A DNA stretch of 40,854 nucleotides from Butyricicoccus sp. (GCA_017886875.1 JAGHIZ010000026.1:1-40854), one strand, 5' to 3'. Numbered from the stretch's first letter, positions 25,003 through 33,997 are shown. Notes: generated by a model not told the origin, from the letters alone. Program-made: numbers and translations.

Positions 25003-26536
25003 CTTGTTCCTCGTCTTGGTCAATTTCAATTTGTGGCTGAATATATGGACAATATCTCTTGTATGTCACTGTGATTTCCTTGAGCATTTCTGCAACTTTT
25101 GAATTTATGCCCTCTGGTCTAACTCTCCATGACCAGTTACCGCCTACAGTTGATGGTATATTCATTCTTGCATCTGCACCAAGCGATAATAAATCCTGCA
25201 TAGTTGTCATAGATATTCTTGCACTTGATGCCCATACACTTTTTATTGCACTCCAGCCTAAAGCTTCATTTGGTGAAGTTCTTAAATATTTATATGCAAA
25301 TTGTTTTTCTTCTTCATTACATATATCCATAATTTGCTCACAAATACTTTGACTATCATGTGTTGAAGTATAAACTATCATATTAGGCTGATAGTTATGA
25401 GGTAAATGTTCATTATCATTATGAGCATCAAAGCCAAAAATAAGCACTTTCATTCCAGGGAAACCGCTTTTTGCCAGTAACGCTCTAACTTTATCGGTCA
25501 TAACACCCAAATCTTCAGCGATAATAGGCAATTTGCCAAGCTGTTGTTCTAATGCTCTTATGAGTTTCATTCCAGGACCTTTGCACCATCTGCCATTTAT
25601 AGCGGTTTCTTCACCCGCATCTACTGCCCAATATGACTCTAAACCTCTAAAATGGTCTATTCTAAGTACATCAAACATAGCCATATTACGTCTTACACGC
25701 CATACCCACCAATGATAGTTTTCAGCCTCATGAGTTTTCCAATCATAAACAGGATTTCCCCATAGCTGACCTGTTGCAGAATAATAATCTGGTGGAACTC
25801 CTGCAACCTTTCTAGGTGTATAATCCATTTTAACTTGGAAAAGCTGTGGGTGTTGCCAAACATCAGCTGAATCTGGTGAAACATAAATTGGTATATCACC
25901 AATTATTTGAACACCGTTTTTATTAGCATAACTATGAACGGCTTTCCATTGTGTAAAGAAAATATATTGTAAGAATACTCTAAAGTCGATTTCTTCCTTT
26001 AACTGCTCACGCACAACTTTTAATGCTTCCGCATCTCTGCTACGGATTTTTTTGTCACTCCATAGCCATAATGGTGCATCATCAAACTTTTCTTCCTTGA
26101 GTGACATAAATAGTGTATAATCTTCAATCCACTCATCATTACGTCTGCGAAAAACATCTATTTGTTGACGCATATCTACATCAATTCTTGAAAATGCTTT
26201 TCTAAAAAGCTCCATTCTGCTTTTTCTAAGTGGCTCATAATCAACTTTATCTGGATTTTCCTGTTTATGCTCTAAAACCTCATCTTTAGTTAAAAGTCCA
26301 TCTTCCACAAGTAAATCCAAATCTATCAAAAGATAGTTGCCCGCAACTGTAGAAAAGCACTGATAAGGCGAGTCACCAAAACCCGTATGACCAAGAGGTA
26401 AAACCTGCCAATACCTTTGACCTGCCTCTTTTAGGAAATCAATAAAATCAAATGCAGCCTGCCCCAGTGTGCCAATACCATATGGGGAAGGTAGTGATGT
26501 TATGTGCATAAGCACACCGCTGGAACGCTCAAACAT
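24992..26536 (-). CDS. malQ: 4-alpha-glucanotransferase (amylomaltase)
   Basis: GH77 enzyme that transfers alpha-1,4-glucan chains in maltodextrin or glycogen metabolism. Start chosen at the ATG at 26536 (GGAGG 8 nt upstream; MFERSSGVLMHITSLPSPYG is the family N-terminus). A longer in-frame extension would cross the promoter. The 514 residues match the family. Catalytic residues are visible: nucleophile D294 in LRIDHFRG, acid/base E341 in IIAEDLG, stabiliser D394 in STHDS, and the GDIPIYVSPDSADVW loop at 213-227. The C-terminus is acidic and overlaps the HAD-LUD start, linking the two genes. No other maltodextrin gene is nearby. Confidence 0.95.
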   Translation of the reverse strand: MFERSSGVLMHITSLPSPYGIGTLGQAAFDFIDFLKEAGQRYWQVLPLGHTGFGDSPYQCFSTVAGNYLLIDLDLLVEDGLLTKDEVLEHKQENPDKVDYEPLRKSRMELFRKAFSRIDVDMRQQIDVFRRRNDEWIEDYTLFMSLKEEKFDDAPLWLWSDKKIRSRDAEALKVVREQLKEEIDFRVFLQYIFFTQWKAVHSYANKNGVQIIGDIPIYVSPDSADVWQHPQLFQVKMDYTPRKVAGVPPDYYSATGQLWGNPVYDWKTHEAENYHWWVWRVRRNMAMFDVLRIDHFRGLESYWAVDAGEETAINGRWCKGPGMKLIRALEQQLGKLPIIAEDLGVMTDKVRALLAKSGFPGMKVLIFGFDAHNDNEHLPHNYQPNMIVYTSTHDSQSICEQIMDICNEEEKQFAYKYLRTSPNEALGWSAIKSVWASSARISMTTMQDLLSLGADARMNIPSTVGGNWSWRVRPEGINSKVAEMLKEITVTYKRYCPYIQPQIEIDQDEEQDEL

Positions 26537-26584
26537 GATAACGACCTCCACACACTTAATGTTTTCGTAAATAACTACAATAAC

Positions 26585-26613
26585 ATTATAAAATATTTGC
26601 TCTAATTTGTCAA
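26585..26613 (-). promoter_or_regulatory. Sigma-A promoter of malQ
   Basis: Minus-strand TTGACA (26613-26608), 17-bp spacer, TATAAT (26590-26585): full consensus. Predicted leader about 42 nt. Confidence 0.85.
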
Positions 26614-26681
26614 ATTCGCAAAATGTATCAGTTTTATAAAAATTTTCTCTTGTGAAAACACACAATATATACTATTAAATC

Positions 26682-26710
26682 TTGTTGTAGCGTGTGCAAA
26701 CAGTTATAAT
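26682..26710 (+). promoter_or_regulatory. Sigma-A promoter of trmB
   Basis: TTGTTG (26682-26687), 17-bp spacer, TATAAT (26705-26710), about 46 nt before the trmB ATG. Confidence 0.7.
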
Positions 26711-26756
26711 ATTTATAAAAAAGTTAGGTTTTATATTAAAGTGAGGATTTTTTAAA

Positions 26757-27443
26757 ATGCGAATGCGTAAAAAAAAGAATTTAGATACCCGCTTTGCAGC
26801 ATGTGCAAATGTAATGATTACTGAGCCGCAAATGCAAAAAGGCAAGTGGCATGAAGTTTTTTCAAATGAAAACCCAATTCATTTGGAAATTGGCTGCGGC
26901 AAAGGTAGATTTATTATGGAAATGGCAAAGCGTCACCCAGATATTAACTTTGTAGCGGTTGAACGTGAAGAAGGTGCTTTAATTATGGCTACCGAAAAAG
27001 CCAGAGAATTAGAGCTTTCTAACCTAAAGTTTATAAGCTTTGATGCTGCTCAGCTTGGTGATGTGTTTGAACATGAAGAAGTTAATAGAATTTATCTTAA
27101 TTTCTCTGACCCATGGCCACCTAATAGACAGCGTAGACGTCGTTTGACACATGCGGATTATCTTGATGTTTATAATAATATTCTGTGTGAAACTGGTGAT
27201 TTGTGTTTTAAAACAGATAATCAGCGTTTATTTGAATGGTCTATCTCCTCTATCTGTGAATATGGTTGGTTAGTGCAAAATATTTCCCTTGATTTGCATA
27301 ATTCCGAGCTTGCCAAAGATAATATTATGACCGAATATGAAGAAAAATTTTCATCTCAAGGCTTTAGAATTTACAGACTTGAAGCACGTCGCAGACTTCC
27401 ACAATTTATGGACAGACGCAGACCTATAAGAAAACCAGAATAA
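26757..27443 (+). CDS. trmB: tRNA (guanosine(46)-N7)-methyltransferase
   Basis: SAM-dependent methylase that makes m7G46 in the variable loop of tRNAs. 228 residues. SAM-binding motif HLEIGCGKGRF (E44-G50), VAVEREEGAL (motif II), the family signature NFSDPWP at 115-121 followed by the basic RQRRRRLTH, FKTDN (about 163), and the C-terminal TEYEEKF and RLEARR elements are all present. GAGG lies 10 nt before the ATG; a second ATG two codons later is possible. The stop is 2 nt before the radical SAM gene, so the two form an operon. Confidence 0.95.
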   Translation: MRMRKKKNLDTRFAACANVMITEPQMQKGKWHEVFSNENPIHLEIGCGKGRFIMEMAKRHPDINFVAVEREEGALIMATEKARELELSNLKFISFDAAQLGDVFEHEEVNRIYLNFSDPWPPNRQRRRRLTHADYLDVYNNILCETGDLCFKTDNQRLFEWSISSICEYGWLVQNISLDLHNSELAKDNIMTEYEEKFSSQGFRIYRLEARRRLPQFMDRRRPIRKPE

Positions 27444-27445
27444 AA

Positions 27446-28372
27446 ATGAACCCATTTCCTTATTCTGATGATAACAAGCGTTATCACTCATATTCTTATT
27501 ATTTAAAGCATAAATACGGCTGTAAAGTTGCAAGAGTTCCACTTAATGGCGGTTTTACTTGCCCCAATCGTGATGGTACGCTTTCATATGGCGGTTGTCT
27601 TTTCTGCTCAGAAGATGGCAGCGGTGAACAGATTGTATTTCCCGAAAAATCACTTGAAATTCAGTTTAATGCTGGCATACAAAAGCTATCTAAATGGAAA
27701 GACGCAAAATATTTAGCTTATTTACAATCTTTTTCAGGCACTTATGCCAATATAAGCAAGCTTAAATCTATTTATAATAAATGTTTAAGCTTGCCTAATG
27801 TATGTGGTTTAGTAATTGCAACTAGAGCTGATTGTATTAACCCTGAAATCTGTGATTTACTTGCTGAGTTTGCTCAAAAAACCGATATAACAATAGAACT
27901 TGGTCTGCAAACGGTTCACGATAAAACAAATAAACTGATGAACCGCTGTGAATATTTTTCAGACTTTGAAAAGGCAGTTAATTTATTAAATAGTGTAAAT
28001 ATCCCTGTTTGGACACATCTTTTAAATGGTTTACCTTATGAAACACATGAAATGATGCTAGAGTCGGCTAAGGTTATAGGTCAAATGAAAATTAGCGGTG
28101 TGAAAATACACACGCTTTATTTTCTTAAAGATACAAGTTTTGCAAAAAATTATGCACATTTTGCATTAGATAAAGATGAATATATAGATATTGTATGTAA
28201 TCAGCTTGAAGTTTTGCCTAATAATATTGTTATTGGTCGTTTAACTGGTGATGCACCTAGAGATAAATTGCTTGCTCCTCTTTGGACTTCAAGAAAACGT
28301 GAAGTATTAAACTGCATTGATAAAGAGCTTTTAAAACGAAATAGTTTTCAAGGCAAATTTACAAAATTATAA
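27446..28372 (+). CDS. TIGR01212-family radical SAM protein (YhcC/YtqA-like)
   Basis: 308-residue radical SAM protein. The 4Fe-4S cluster cysteines are C39, C51 and C54 in GFTCPNRDG...GGCLFC, the C-x11-C-x2-C spacing of this family. SAM-binding motifs follow: GYxSG-like YLQSFSGTYA, IATRADC, and ELGLQTVHDKTNKLMNR. The family is widely conserved; its substrate is not firmly known. The gene starts 2 nt after trmB with its ribosome site within the trmB end, and it is followed by a terminator. Co-occurrence with a tRNA methylase is suggestive of RNA modification but is only context. Confidence 0.9.
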   Translation: MNPFPYSDDNKRYHSYSYYLKHKYGCKVARVPLNGGFTCPNRDGTLSYGGCLFCSEDGSGEQIVFPEKSLEIQFNAGIQKLSKWKDAKYLAYLQSFSGTYANISKLKSIYNKCLSLPNVCGLVIATRADCINPEICDLLAEFAQKTDITIELGLQTVHDKTNKLMNRCEYFSDFEKAVNLLNSVNIPVWTHLLNGLPYETHEMMLESAKVIGQMKISGVKIHTLYFLKDTSFAKNYAHFALDKDEYIDIVCNQLEVLPNNIVIGRLTGDAPRDKLLAPLWTSRKREVLNCIDKELLKRNSFQGKFTKL

Positions 28373-28373
28373 C

Positions 28374-28411
28374 AAAACATTCCTCTAAAAATTTTTAGGG
28401 GAATGTTTTTT
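28374..28411 (+). terminator. Terminator of trmB operon
   Basis: AAAACATTCC-T-CTAAAAA pairs with TTTTTAG-GGGAATGTTTT (one mismatch), followed by TTAG; T-rich 3' side. Confidence 0.78.
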
Positions 28412-28491
28412 AGTGCTTGACAAACTTTACATATCAATAAATTGTTGAAAAATTTGTGTAAAACTTTACTCATATTTTACATAAAAACAGG

Positions 28492-28519
28492 TTGGCAGAG
28501 TCAATACTCATGTTATAAT
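28492..28519 (+). promoter_or_regulatory. Promoter of the Na/Pi cotransporter gene
   Basis: TTGGCA (28492-28497), 16-bp spacer, TGT plus TATAAT (28514-28519, extended -10). It lies inside the 5' extension of the reading frame, supporting the later ATG at 28,574. Confidence 0.72.
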
Positions 28520-28573
28520 AGTATTATATGTAGCAAAAATAAAAATATTGTAAAAAGTAAAGGATTAAGAGGT

Positions 28574-30325
28574 ATGGATATTTTTAATGTGCTATCCCTG
28601 CTTGGTGGTCTTGCGATGTTCCTTTTCGGCATGAGTGTCATGGGTGAAGGACTTGAAAAAAGTGCAGGCAACAAGCTAAAAACTATTCTTGAAAGACTGA
28701 CTTCTAGCCCGCTAAAAGGCTTTGTGCTAGGTCTTGCAGTTACTGCTGTAATTCAGTCTTCTTCAGCTACAACTGTTATGGTTGTTGGCTTTGTAAACTC
28801 TGGTATTATGAGTTTACGTCAAGCAATCGGTATTATTATGGGTGCTAACGTAGGTACCACTGTTACATCTTGGATTTTAAGCCTTTCCGGTATTCAGGGC
28901 GATGGCTTCTTTATCCAAATGTTAAAACCTACATCTTTCTCCCCAATTCTTGCCGCAATCGGCATTGTTATGTATGCCTTTCTCAAGGATAACAAAAAGA
29001 AAGATATCGGTTCTATTTTACTAGGCTTTGCAGTTTTAATGTTCGGTATGGATACCATGAGTAATGCTGTTGCACCTCTAAAAGATGTTCCAGAGTTCAC
29101 AAACATTCTTTTGATGTTCTCTAACCCAATTTTAGGTGTGCTTGCTGGTGCTGCTCTTACAGCTATTATTCAGTCATCTTCAGCTTCTGTTGGTATCTTG
29201 CAGGCTTTATCTGCAACAGGTAGTATAACCTTTGGCAGTGCAATCCCTATTATTATGGGTCAGAATATCGGTACTTGTGCAACCGCTATGCTTTCTTCTA
29301 TTGGCACAAATAAAAATGCTCGTCGTACCGCTATTGTACATCTTTATTTTAATGTTATTGGTACAGTTGTATTTTTAGCTATATTCTATTTATTAAAATC
29401 AATCTTTAATTTTACATTTGTAAATGACTCAATCAACGGCTTTGGTATTGCAGTTGTTCACTCTTGCTTTAATATTGTAGCTACTGCTGTTATGCTTCCA
29501 TTTGCTGGTGTACTTGAAAAACTAGCTTGTGCTACAATTCCTGATGAAACAGAAACCGCAGATGAATTTTCTCTGCTTGACCCTCGTTTAATGGTTACTC
29601 CTCCAATCGCTATTGAACAGTGTCGTAAAGTTGCTATTAGAATGGCTGATAAATCCAGAGATGCTATGTACAAAGCATTAGGTTTAATTGATAAATATAA
29701 TGAAGAAGATTACACCTTTGTAAGAGATACTGAGGCTAGAATAGATGTTTATGAAGATAGACTTGGTTCTTATCTTGTAACACTTTCTTCTCATAGTCTT
29801 TCTGAGGCTGACAGCCGAGAAGTTTCCAGACTTCTTCATACTATCGGTGACTTTGAAAGAATTAGTGACCATGCAGTTGGCATTGCAAAAGCTGCTAAGG
29901 AAATGTATGACAAACACATTCATTTTTCAAATGATGCCACAGATGAAATAAAAGTTATTTCATCTGCTGTAAGAAAAGTGCTTGAAATGTCTATAAACTG
30001 CTTTGAAACAGGCGACCTTAAAACCGCTGTTTTAGTAGAGCCTCTTGAAGAAGTTGTTGACCACTTACGTGCAACTATGAAAAACCGTCATATCACACGT
30101 CTTCAAGAAGGTAACTGTACTATTGAACTTGGTTTTATCTTCTCTGATTTACTGACAAACTTTGAACGTGTATCTGACCACTGCTCTAATATTGCTGCTT
30201 GTATGATAGAATTACAACATGGTGCTTATGATACTCATGAATATTTAAGCCGAATTAAAAGTGGTCAAGACCCAGATTTTGCTGAGCGTTATAATCAATA
30301 TTTAAAGGAATACGTTCTTCCATAA
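28574..30325 (+). CDS. Na/Pi cotransporter family protein with PhoU-like domain
   Basis: 583-residue NptA-type sodium-phosphate symporter. Start at 28574 because a promoter lies just upstream, AAAGGA lies 9 nt before, and MDIFNVLSLLGGLAMFLFGM is the family N-terminus. Two inverted Na/Pi repeats carry the signature QSSSAT/S (61-66 and 200-205) within about eight to nine TM helices (6-330). The C-terminal PhoU-like helical domain (about 355-575) contains the E/D-rich motif FERISDHAVGIAKAAKEM and a second FERVSDHCSNIA. It probably imports phosphate; the PhoU domain may regulate it. Single-gene unit with its own promoter and terminator. Confidence 0.9.
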   Translation: MDIFNVLSLLGGLAMFLFGMSVMGEGLEKSAGNKLKTILERLTSSPLKGFVLGLAVTAVIQSSSATTVMVVGFVNSGIMSLRQAIGIIMGANVGTTVTSWILSLSGIQGDGFFIQMLKPTSFSPILAAIGIVMYAFLKDNKKKDIGSILLGFAVLMFGMDTMSNAVAPLKDVPEFTNILLMFSNPILGVLAGAALTAIIQSSSASVGILQALSATGSITFGSAIPIIMGQNIGTCATAMLSSIGTNKNARRTAIVHLYFNVIGTVVFLAIFYLLKSIFNFTFVNDSINGFGIAVVHSCFNIVATAVMLPFAGVLEKLACATIPDETETADEFSLLDPRLMVTPPIAIEQCRKVAIRMADKSRDAMYKALGLIDKYNEEDYTFVRDTEARIDVYEDRLGSYLVTLSSHSLSEADSREVSRLLHTIGDFERISDHAVGIAKAAKEMYDKHIHFSNDATDEIKVISSAVRKVLEMSINCFETGDLKTAVLVEPLEEVVDHLRATMKNRHITRLQEGNCTIELGFIFSDLLTNFERVSDHCSNIAACMIELQHGAYDTHEYLSRIKSGQDPDFAERYNQYLKEYVLP

Positions 30326-30335
30326 ATGAAAATAG

Positions 30336-30362
30336 CCTGCCCTTAATCGGGCAGGTTTTTTT
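30336..30362 (+). terminator. Terminator of the Na/Pi cotransporter gene
   Basis: GC-rich 7-bp stem CCTGCCC / GGGCAGG with a 6-nt loop, followed by seven T. Ends 9 bp before the ECF-type promoter. Confidence 0.9.
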
Positions 30363-30370
30363 ATTGCCTC

Positions 30371-30399
30371 TGAAACATTTAATCCTTCTTATGTGTCTA
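30371..30399 (+). promoter_or_regulatory. ECF-sigma-type autoregulatory promoter
   Basis: TGAAAC (30371-30376), 17 bp, TGTCTA (30394-30399). This resembles the TGAAAC...CGTC pattern used by Bacillus ECF sigma factors such as SigW, SigX and SigV, and sits directly before a sigma factor gene. No sigma-A promoter is apparent. Confidence 0.65.
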
Positions 30400-30431
30400 T
30401 ATATATGACCGAGGTTAAAAGGAGGGATTTT

Positions 30432-30986
30432 ATGAATGACTTATATTTGATAAATAAATTAAAGTCACATGATAAAAGAGCATTTTATACTGTTATTGAA
30501 AAATATACGCCATATGTCAGTGTGATTTTATACCGCACATTAAATCAAGCAGCCTCAAAAGAGGATTTGGAAGAGTTAACTTCAGATGTATTTATAGCTT
30601 TATGGTATAATATTAACTCTTTAACTGGCAATAACTTGTCTGGTTATCTTGCAACTATTGCAAAAAATAAAGCTAAAAATTATTTGCGTTCATTATCACC
30701 AATAAACCAAAATTTAAATGATATTCAAATCTCGGTCGACGATAATACATCTAATATTTCTATGTGTAATGATAGACATAATCAATTATTATCTGCTATA
30801 AATAGCCTTGGTTTCCCTGATGATGAGATATTTAAAATGTATTATTTTGACGATTTAAAAACAAATGAAATTGCAAAAGCTCTTGCACTTTCACATGCAA
30901 CTGTAAGAACTAAACTTTTTAGAGGTGAACACAAACTTAAAAAATATTTCAATGAAAGGGGTATTGGTTATGAGGAACTTATTTAA
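30432..30986 (+). CDS. ECF-like RNA polymerase sigma factor
   Basis: 184 residues. Start at 30432 with GGAGGG 5 nt upstream; the in-frame ATG at 30393 lies within the promoter. Sigma region 2 (about 8-75) contains LEELTSDVFIALWYNI followed by the -10 recognition helix GYLATIAKNKAKNYLRS. Region 4 (about 120-178) contains DEIFKMYYFDDLKTNEIAKA and LSHATVRTKLFRGEHKLKKY, the -35 helix-turn-helix. It is followed by an overlapping membrane protein gene, the usual sigma/anti-sigma arrangement. The stress it responds to is unknown. Confidence 0.92.
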   Translation: MNDLYLINKLKSHDKRAFYTVIEKYTPYVSVILYRTLNQAASKEDLEELTSDVFIALWYNINSLTGNNLSGYLATIAKNKAKNYLRSLSPINQNLNDIQISVDDNTSNISMCNDRHNQLLSAINSLGFPDDEIFKMYYFDDLKTNEIAKALALSHATVRTKLFRGEHKLKKYFNERGIGYEELI

Positions 30987-32319
30987 TAAAAAACAAGCTG
31001 AACAACTCACAGGGGTAAGTAGTGAACATGTAAAACAGCTTGTAAGTGAAAAGCTTGGTGAAGAAATATATAAAAAGCCTAGATATAAAAAGAAAGCAAC
31101 CATTGCAATTATACTTGCTGCTGCACTTTGTATAACAACCGCTATTGCTGCCAATTCTTCATGGCTTACACATTATATTTTTGATGATAAAGCACCAGAT
31201 AATATATCATCAGAAGTTGAAGATATAAACAAAAGTATTTCAGATGGTGAATATGTAGTTACATTAGAACAAGCATTATTTGGTGAAACAACATCTTATT
31301 TTATTGTATCTATTGAGGCGTTAACAGATGAGGCTTTTGAAAAAATTGAAAATAATCCAGGAGGTTTTGGCGGATTTACATTTGATTTAGGGCTTACATT
31401 CAAATATGATGGTGAATATGCAGAAGGCGTTTCATCTCGTGAATTACCTGAATTAGATAACGGCAGAAAAAAATACATAGCTATTGAATATACAGGTAAA
31501 AATCCTAAAAACTCTGATTTGCTTGTTTATACTAATTCTGATAAACCAGATTTATATATGCGTATACCTGTTAAAAGCTCAATAAAAGCATTAGATTTTA
31601 AAATAAATCAGAAAGTTTCAAATGTTGTATTAAATGGTTCATATTCATACGATACAGATAAAAGTTCTGTTGAAGATAATACAACCAATTTAACAATAAC
31701 AAATTTCTCCATATCTCCACTTGATTTTACACTAGAATACAAACCAGAAAATAAAAAATTATATGGTACTCCTATTAACCTAATAGCTTTTATGATGAAT
31801 GATGGTTCTATACATGGTCAAGGTGAATTTTTAGACTACAATGAACATAAAACCATTGCCGATTATGAACAATATATATTCACGTTTAAAAATATTATGG
31901 AATTTGACAATATTAAAGCTATCATCATTGATAAAACCGTATATCCTCTTGATAAAAGTAAACCATACAAATTAGATAAAGATATGTTATTTAAGCCTTT
32001 TATATCCGATGGTATAGGTCGTACTCATGGTGGTTTTGCTCCTTCTATTGAAGATGTGTGTGAAAAAATAGGTGCTCACTTCTCATTTGATGAAAAAGCT
32101 CAAACTGTTACTATTACTTATAACGGAAAAACTACAACTTTAAATATAGGAACAACTAATATAAAATTTGCTAATCGTGCAACCGAAACAGAAATTATCA
32201 CTGAAATAATGGGTGAAAATATAATTTGTAACAATTTAGATGATATTTTAGGCATAGAGTTTATGTATATAAACTTTAATGAACAAGGTCAAAACGGCGA
32301 TTTTTATATCGCTCCATAA
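30970..32319 (+). CDS. Membrane-anchored anti-sigma factor
   Basis: 449 residues. ATG at 30970 with AAAGGGG upstream; overlaps the sigma gene by 17 nt. The cytoplasmic N-terminus (1-40) is followed by one TM helix (about 42-62, AIILAAALCITTAIAA) and a large extracytoplasmic part (about 65-449) with immunoglobulin-like beta segments. A C-terminal module (about 370-445) resembles the copper-amine-oxidase N-like stalk domain (TVTITYNGKTTTLNIG). It is inferred to hold the sigma factor inactive until an envelope signal is sensed. The membrane topology and gene overlap support this; no direct family match is claimed beyond the general DUF4179-like type. Confidence 0.78.
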   Translation: MRNLFNKKQAEQLTGVSSEHVKQLVSEKLGEEIYKKPRYKKKATIAIILAAALCITTAIAANSSWLTHYIFDDKAPDNISSEVEDINKSISDGEYVVTLEQALFGETTSYFIVSIEALTDEAFEKIENNPGGFGGFTFDLGLTFKYDGEYAEGVSSRELPELDNGRKKYIAIEYTGKNPKNSDLLVYTNSDKPDLYMRIPVKSSIKALDFKINQKVSNVVLNGSYSYDTDKSSVEDNTTNLTITNFSISPLDFTLEYKPENKKLYGTPINLIAFMMNDGSIHGQGEFLDYNEHKTIADYEQYIFTFKNIMEFDNIKAIIIDKTVYPLDKSKPYKLDKDMLFKPFISDGIGRTHGGFAPSIEDVCEKIGAHFSFDEKAQTVTITYNGKTTTLNIGTTNIKFANRATETEIITEIMGENIICNNLDDILGIEFMYINFNEQGQNGDFYIAP

Positions 32320-32324
32320 CGCTA

Positions 32325-32358
32325 AAAAGGGACTGTTTTAAATGAAACAGTCCCTTTT
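32325..32358. terminator. Bidirectional terminator
   Basis: 14-bp perfect stem AAAAGGGACTGTTT / AAACAGTCCCTTTT, loop 6 nt, between the convergent anti-sigma and carboxypeptidase genes. Its right arm overlaps the carboxypeptidase stop codon. Confidence 0.88.
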
Positions 32359-33718
32359 ATCTATCTCGTTTATCATAATCACGATATCTTGCTTGCTTGG
32401 ATTTCATCATTTTTTTACGTTTTTCTTTCTTGTGCCTAACTTTTAGCACTAAGAATAAAAAGTATAAGAAAAATAGCAAGATAACAGCGACAACTATAAT
32501 TCTAAATGCATTACTTTGGAAAAAGTTCTCGATTTTATCAGCAACATATAAAACCTGTGACATTGAAATATCATTTAACGCAATCAAATCAACAGTACCA
32601 TATTCAACACCATTATATGAAACAGTCATTGTGCCTATTGTTTGTCCCTGCGTGATAGGTGCATCAACTGAGGCAGGTAAATCTATTTTGCGTTCAATTT
32701 TGCTCTTGTCAGCATCTATAGGCATTATACCGCTGATATCTCCTTTTGTTACCACAACAAGTGTATCTTGCTGAGTGGAAAGCCTAACAGGTACTTCAGT
32801 TATGGTTTCATCTTTTTCAACCATATCTACTGTTTCAAAATTGTTAAATCCCCATCTAAACAGTGTTTTACTTGCTTCAAATGAATTTGCATATGTTGCA
32901 CCTGCTGGACGTTCACAGCCTAATACTACTGATATAAGCTGACTACCGTCATATATAGCTGTTGACACTAAACAATATCCCGCTTCTGATGTAAAACCTG
33001 TTTTTACACCCTTTGCATATGAATAGTACTCTGGTTGATAACGGCTATATATAAGCATATTGGTTGTATATACCTTTAATGCTTTTCCATCTCGCATAGG
33101 TGTCATATTGGTTTCGCTCAATGTCTTTTGGGCAGTATTTACTATTAAAGCAAATGTTTCATCTTTTAAAGCCTCTTGTGTGATTATAGCTAAATCTCTA
33201 GCTGTTGTATAATGGTTATCATCATGTAAACCATTTGGATTTTCAAAATGTGTGCCTGTACAACCTAGCTCTTTAGCTTTCTCATTCATCATATCAGCAA
33301 AATTTTCAATAGAGCCACCTATATAACGTGCAAGAGTGTTTGCAGCCTCATTACCAGATGGAAGCATTAAACCATAAAGCAAATCAATAACAGGCACTTG
33401 CTCTCCTACCATAAAACCAGCTTTTGATGCATCTGATGCTACACCGATAAAATCCTCCTCGGTTACTTCAACAAGCTCATCAAGATTTTCTGCATTTTCA
33501 AGTGTTATAAGTGCGGTCATAATCTTAGTTGTAGATGCTGGGTAACGTTTTTCATCAGCATTTTTATCATAGAGCACATATCCACTATCTTTATCAATTA
33601 AAATTGCTGCTGCTGCCGCAGGGTTAGGGTCTGCTAGTGCATATGCATTAGGCACAAAAAACAACACAAATATCATAAATATCGCCACAAAGCGATGTGT
33701 TTTTTTAACTTTCATCAT
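32357..33718 (-). CDS. D-alanyl-D-alanine carboxypeptidase (DacF/PBP5-type)
   Basis: 453-residue penicillin-binding protein that trims the terminal D-Ala of peptidoglycan stem peptides. Signal peptide about 1-28. Catalytic motifs: S62-T-T-K65, S121-G-N123, K239-T-G241. A beta-rich C-terminal domain (about 290-390) is followed by a TM helix about 405-427 (IIVVAVILLFFLYFLFLV) and a basic tail, so it is membrane-anchored. GGAGG precedes two adjacent ATG codons (33718 and 33715). In Bacillus, DacF is forespore-expressed, and the neighbours ylbJ and yqfCD are also sporulation genes, but the vegetative DacA role is not excluded. It overlaps the preceding small gene. Confidence 0.9.
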   Translation of the reverse strand: MMKVKKTHRFVAIFMIFVLFFVPNAYALADPNPAAAAAILIDKDSGYVLYDKNADEKRYPASTTKIMTALITLENAENLDELVEVTEEDFIGVASDASKAGFMVGEQVPVIDLLYGLMLPSGNEAANTLARYIGGSIENFADMMNEKAKELGCTGTHFENPNGLHDDNHYTTARDLAIITQEALKDETFALIVNTAQKTLSETNMTPMRDGKALKVYTTNMLIYSRYQPEYYSYAKGVKTGFTSEAGYCLVSTAIYDGSQLISVVLGCERPAGATYANSFEASKTLFRWGFNNFETVDMVEKDETITEVPVRLSTQQDTLVVVTKGDISGIMPIDADKSKIERKIDLPASVDAPITQGQTIGTMTVSYNGVEYGTVDLIALNDISMSQVLYVADKIENFFQSNAFRIIVVAVILLFFLYFLFLVLKVRHKKEKRKKMMKSKQARYRDYDKRDR

Positions 33719-33944
33719 TTTCCTCCAGAAGAAAATCAGTGTCCTTAAAATTTAAACGTAAAACCGCTGGCTTTGGCGGTACTCTACAAAGTGGGTCATA
33801 TTTAAATGAACGACATTTTGCCGTTTGCTTAACTATACCACGTTTTCTGCATGTCATATTTTCATCATCAAGTTTGCTTGCATGTAAACAATAAAAGCAA
33901 CGTGGTTCTATATCTTTACGAAATAATCTGTTTTTAAAAAACAA
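33705..33944 (-). CDS. Small cysteine-rich protein of unknown function
   Basis: 79 residues. I start at the TTG at 33944, because AGGAGG is located 6-8 nt upstream. A longer frame from a TTG at 33968 would contain that ribosome site. The sequence holds C-x2-C (CFYCLH), then three more Cys (MTCRKRG, AKCRSF, PLCRVPPKP), a spacing suggesting a metal-binding knuckle, and a basic charge. No membrane segment is seen. Its stop overlaps the start of the carboxypeptidase gene, so it is cotranscribed and translationally coupled. I do not recognise the family. Confidence 0.72.
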   Translation of the reverse strand: MFFKNRLFRKDIEPRCFYCLHASKLDDENMTCRKRGIVKQTAKCRSFKYDPLCRVPPKPAVLRLNFKDTDFLLEENDES

Positions 33945-33974
33945 AGAAATACCTCCTAAAATATACAAAAAACG

Positions 33975-33997
33975 AGCTAAAAAAGATTATTTTAGCC
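33975..33997 (-). terminator. Terminator downstream of ylbJ
   Basis: Minus-strand GGCTAAAA / TTTTAGCT stem (one G-T pair), 7-nt loop, followed by CGTTTTTTG. It would separate ylbJ from the small gene and the carboxypeptidase, leaving them to another promoter. Confidence 0.55.

Noticed and set aside
26537-26665. Longer N-terminus of malQ
   Set aside because: The extension crosses a consensus promoter and the sequence before the ATG at 26536 does not match the family.
28417-28422. TTGACA as -35 for the Na/Pi cotransporter
   Set aside because: No acceptable -10 at 16-18 bp; the TTGGCA/TATAAT pair further down is better.
28442-28573. Longer N-terminus of the Na/Pi cotransporter
   Set aside because: It contains a good promoter and no family similarity; the start at 28574 has a ribosome site.
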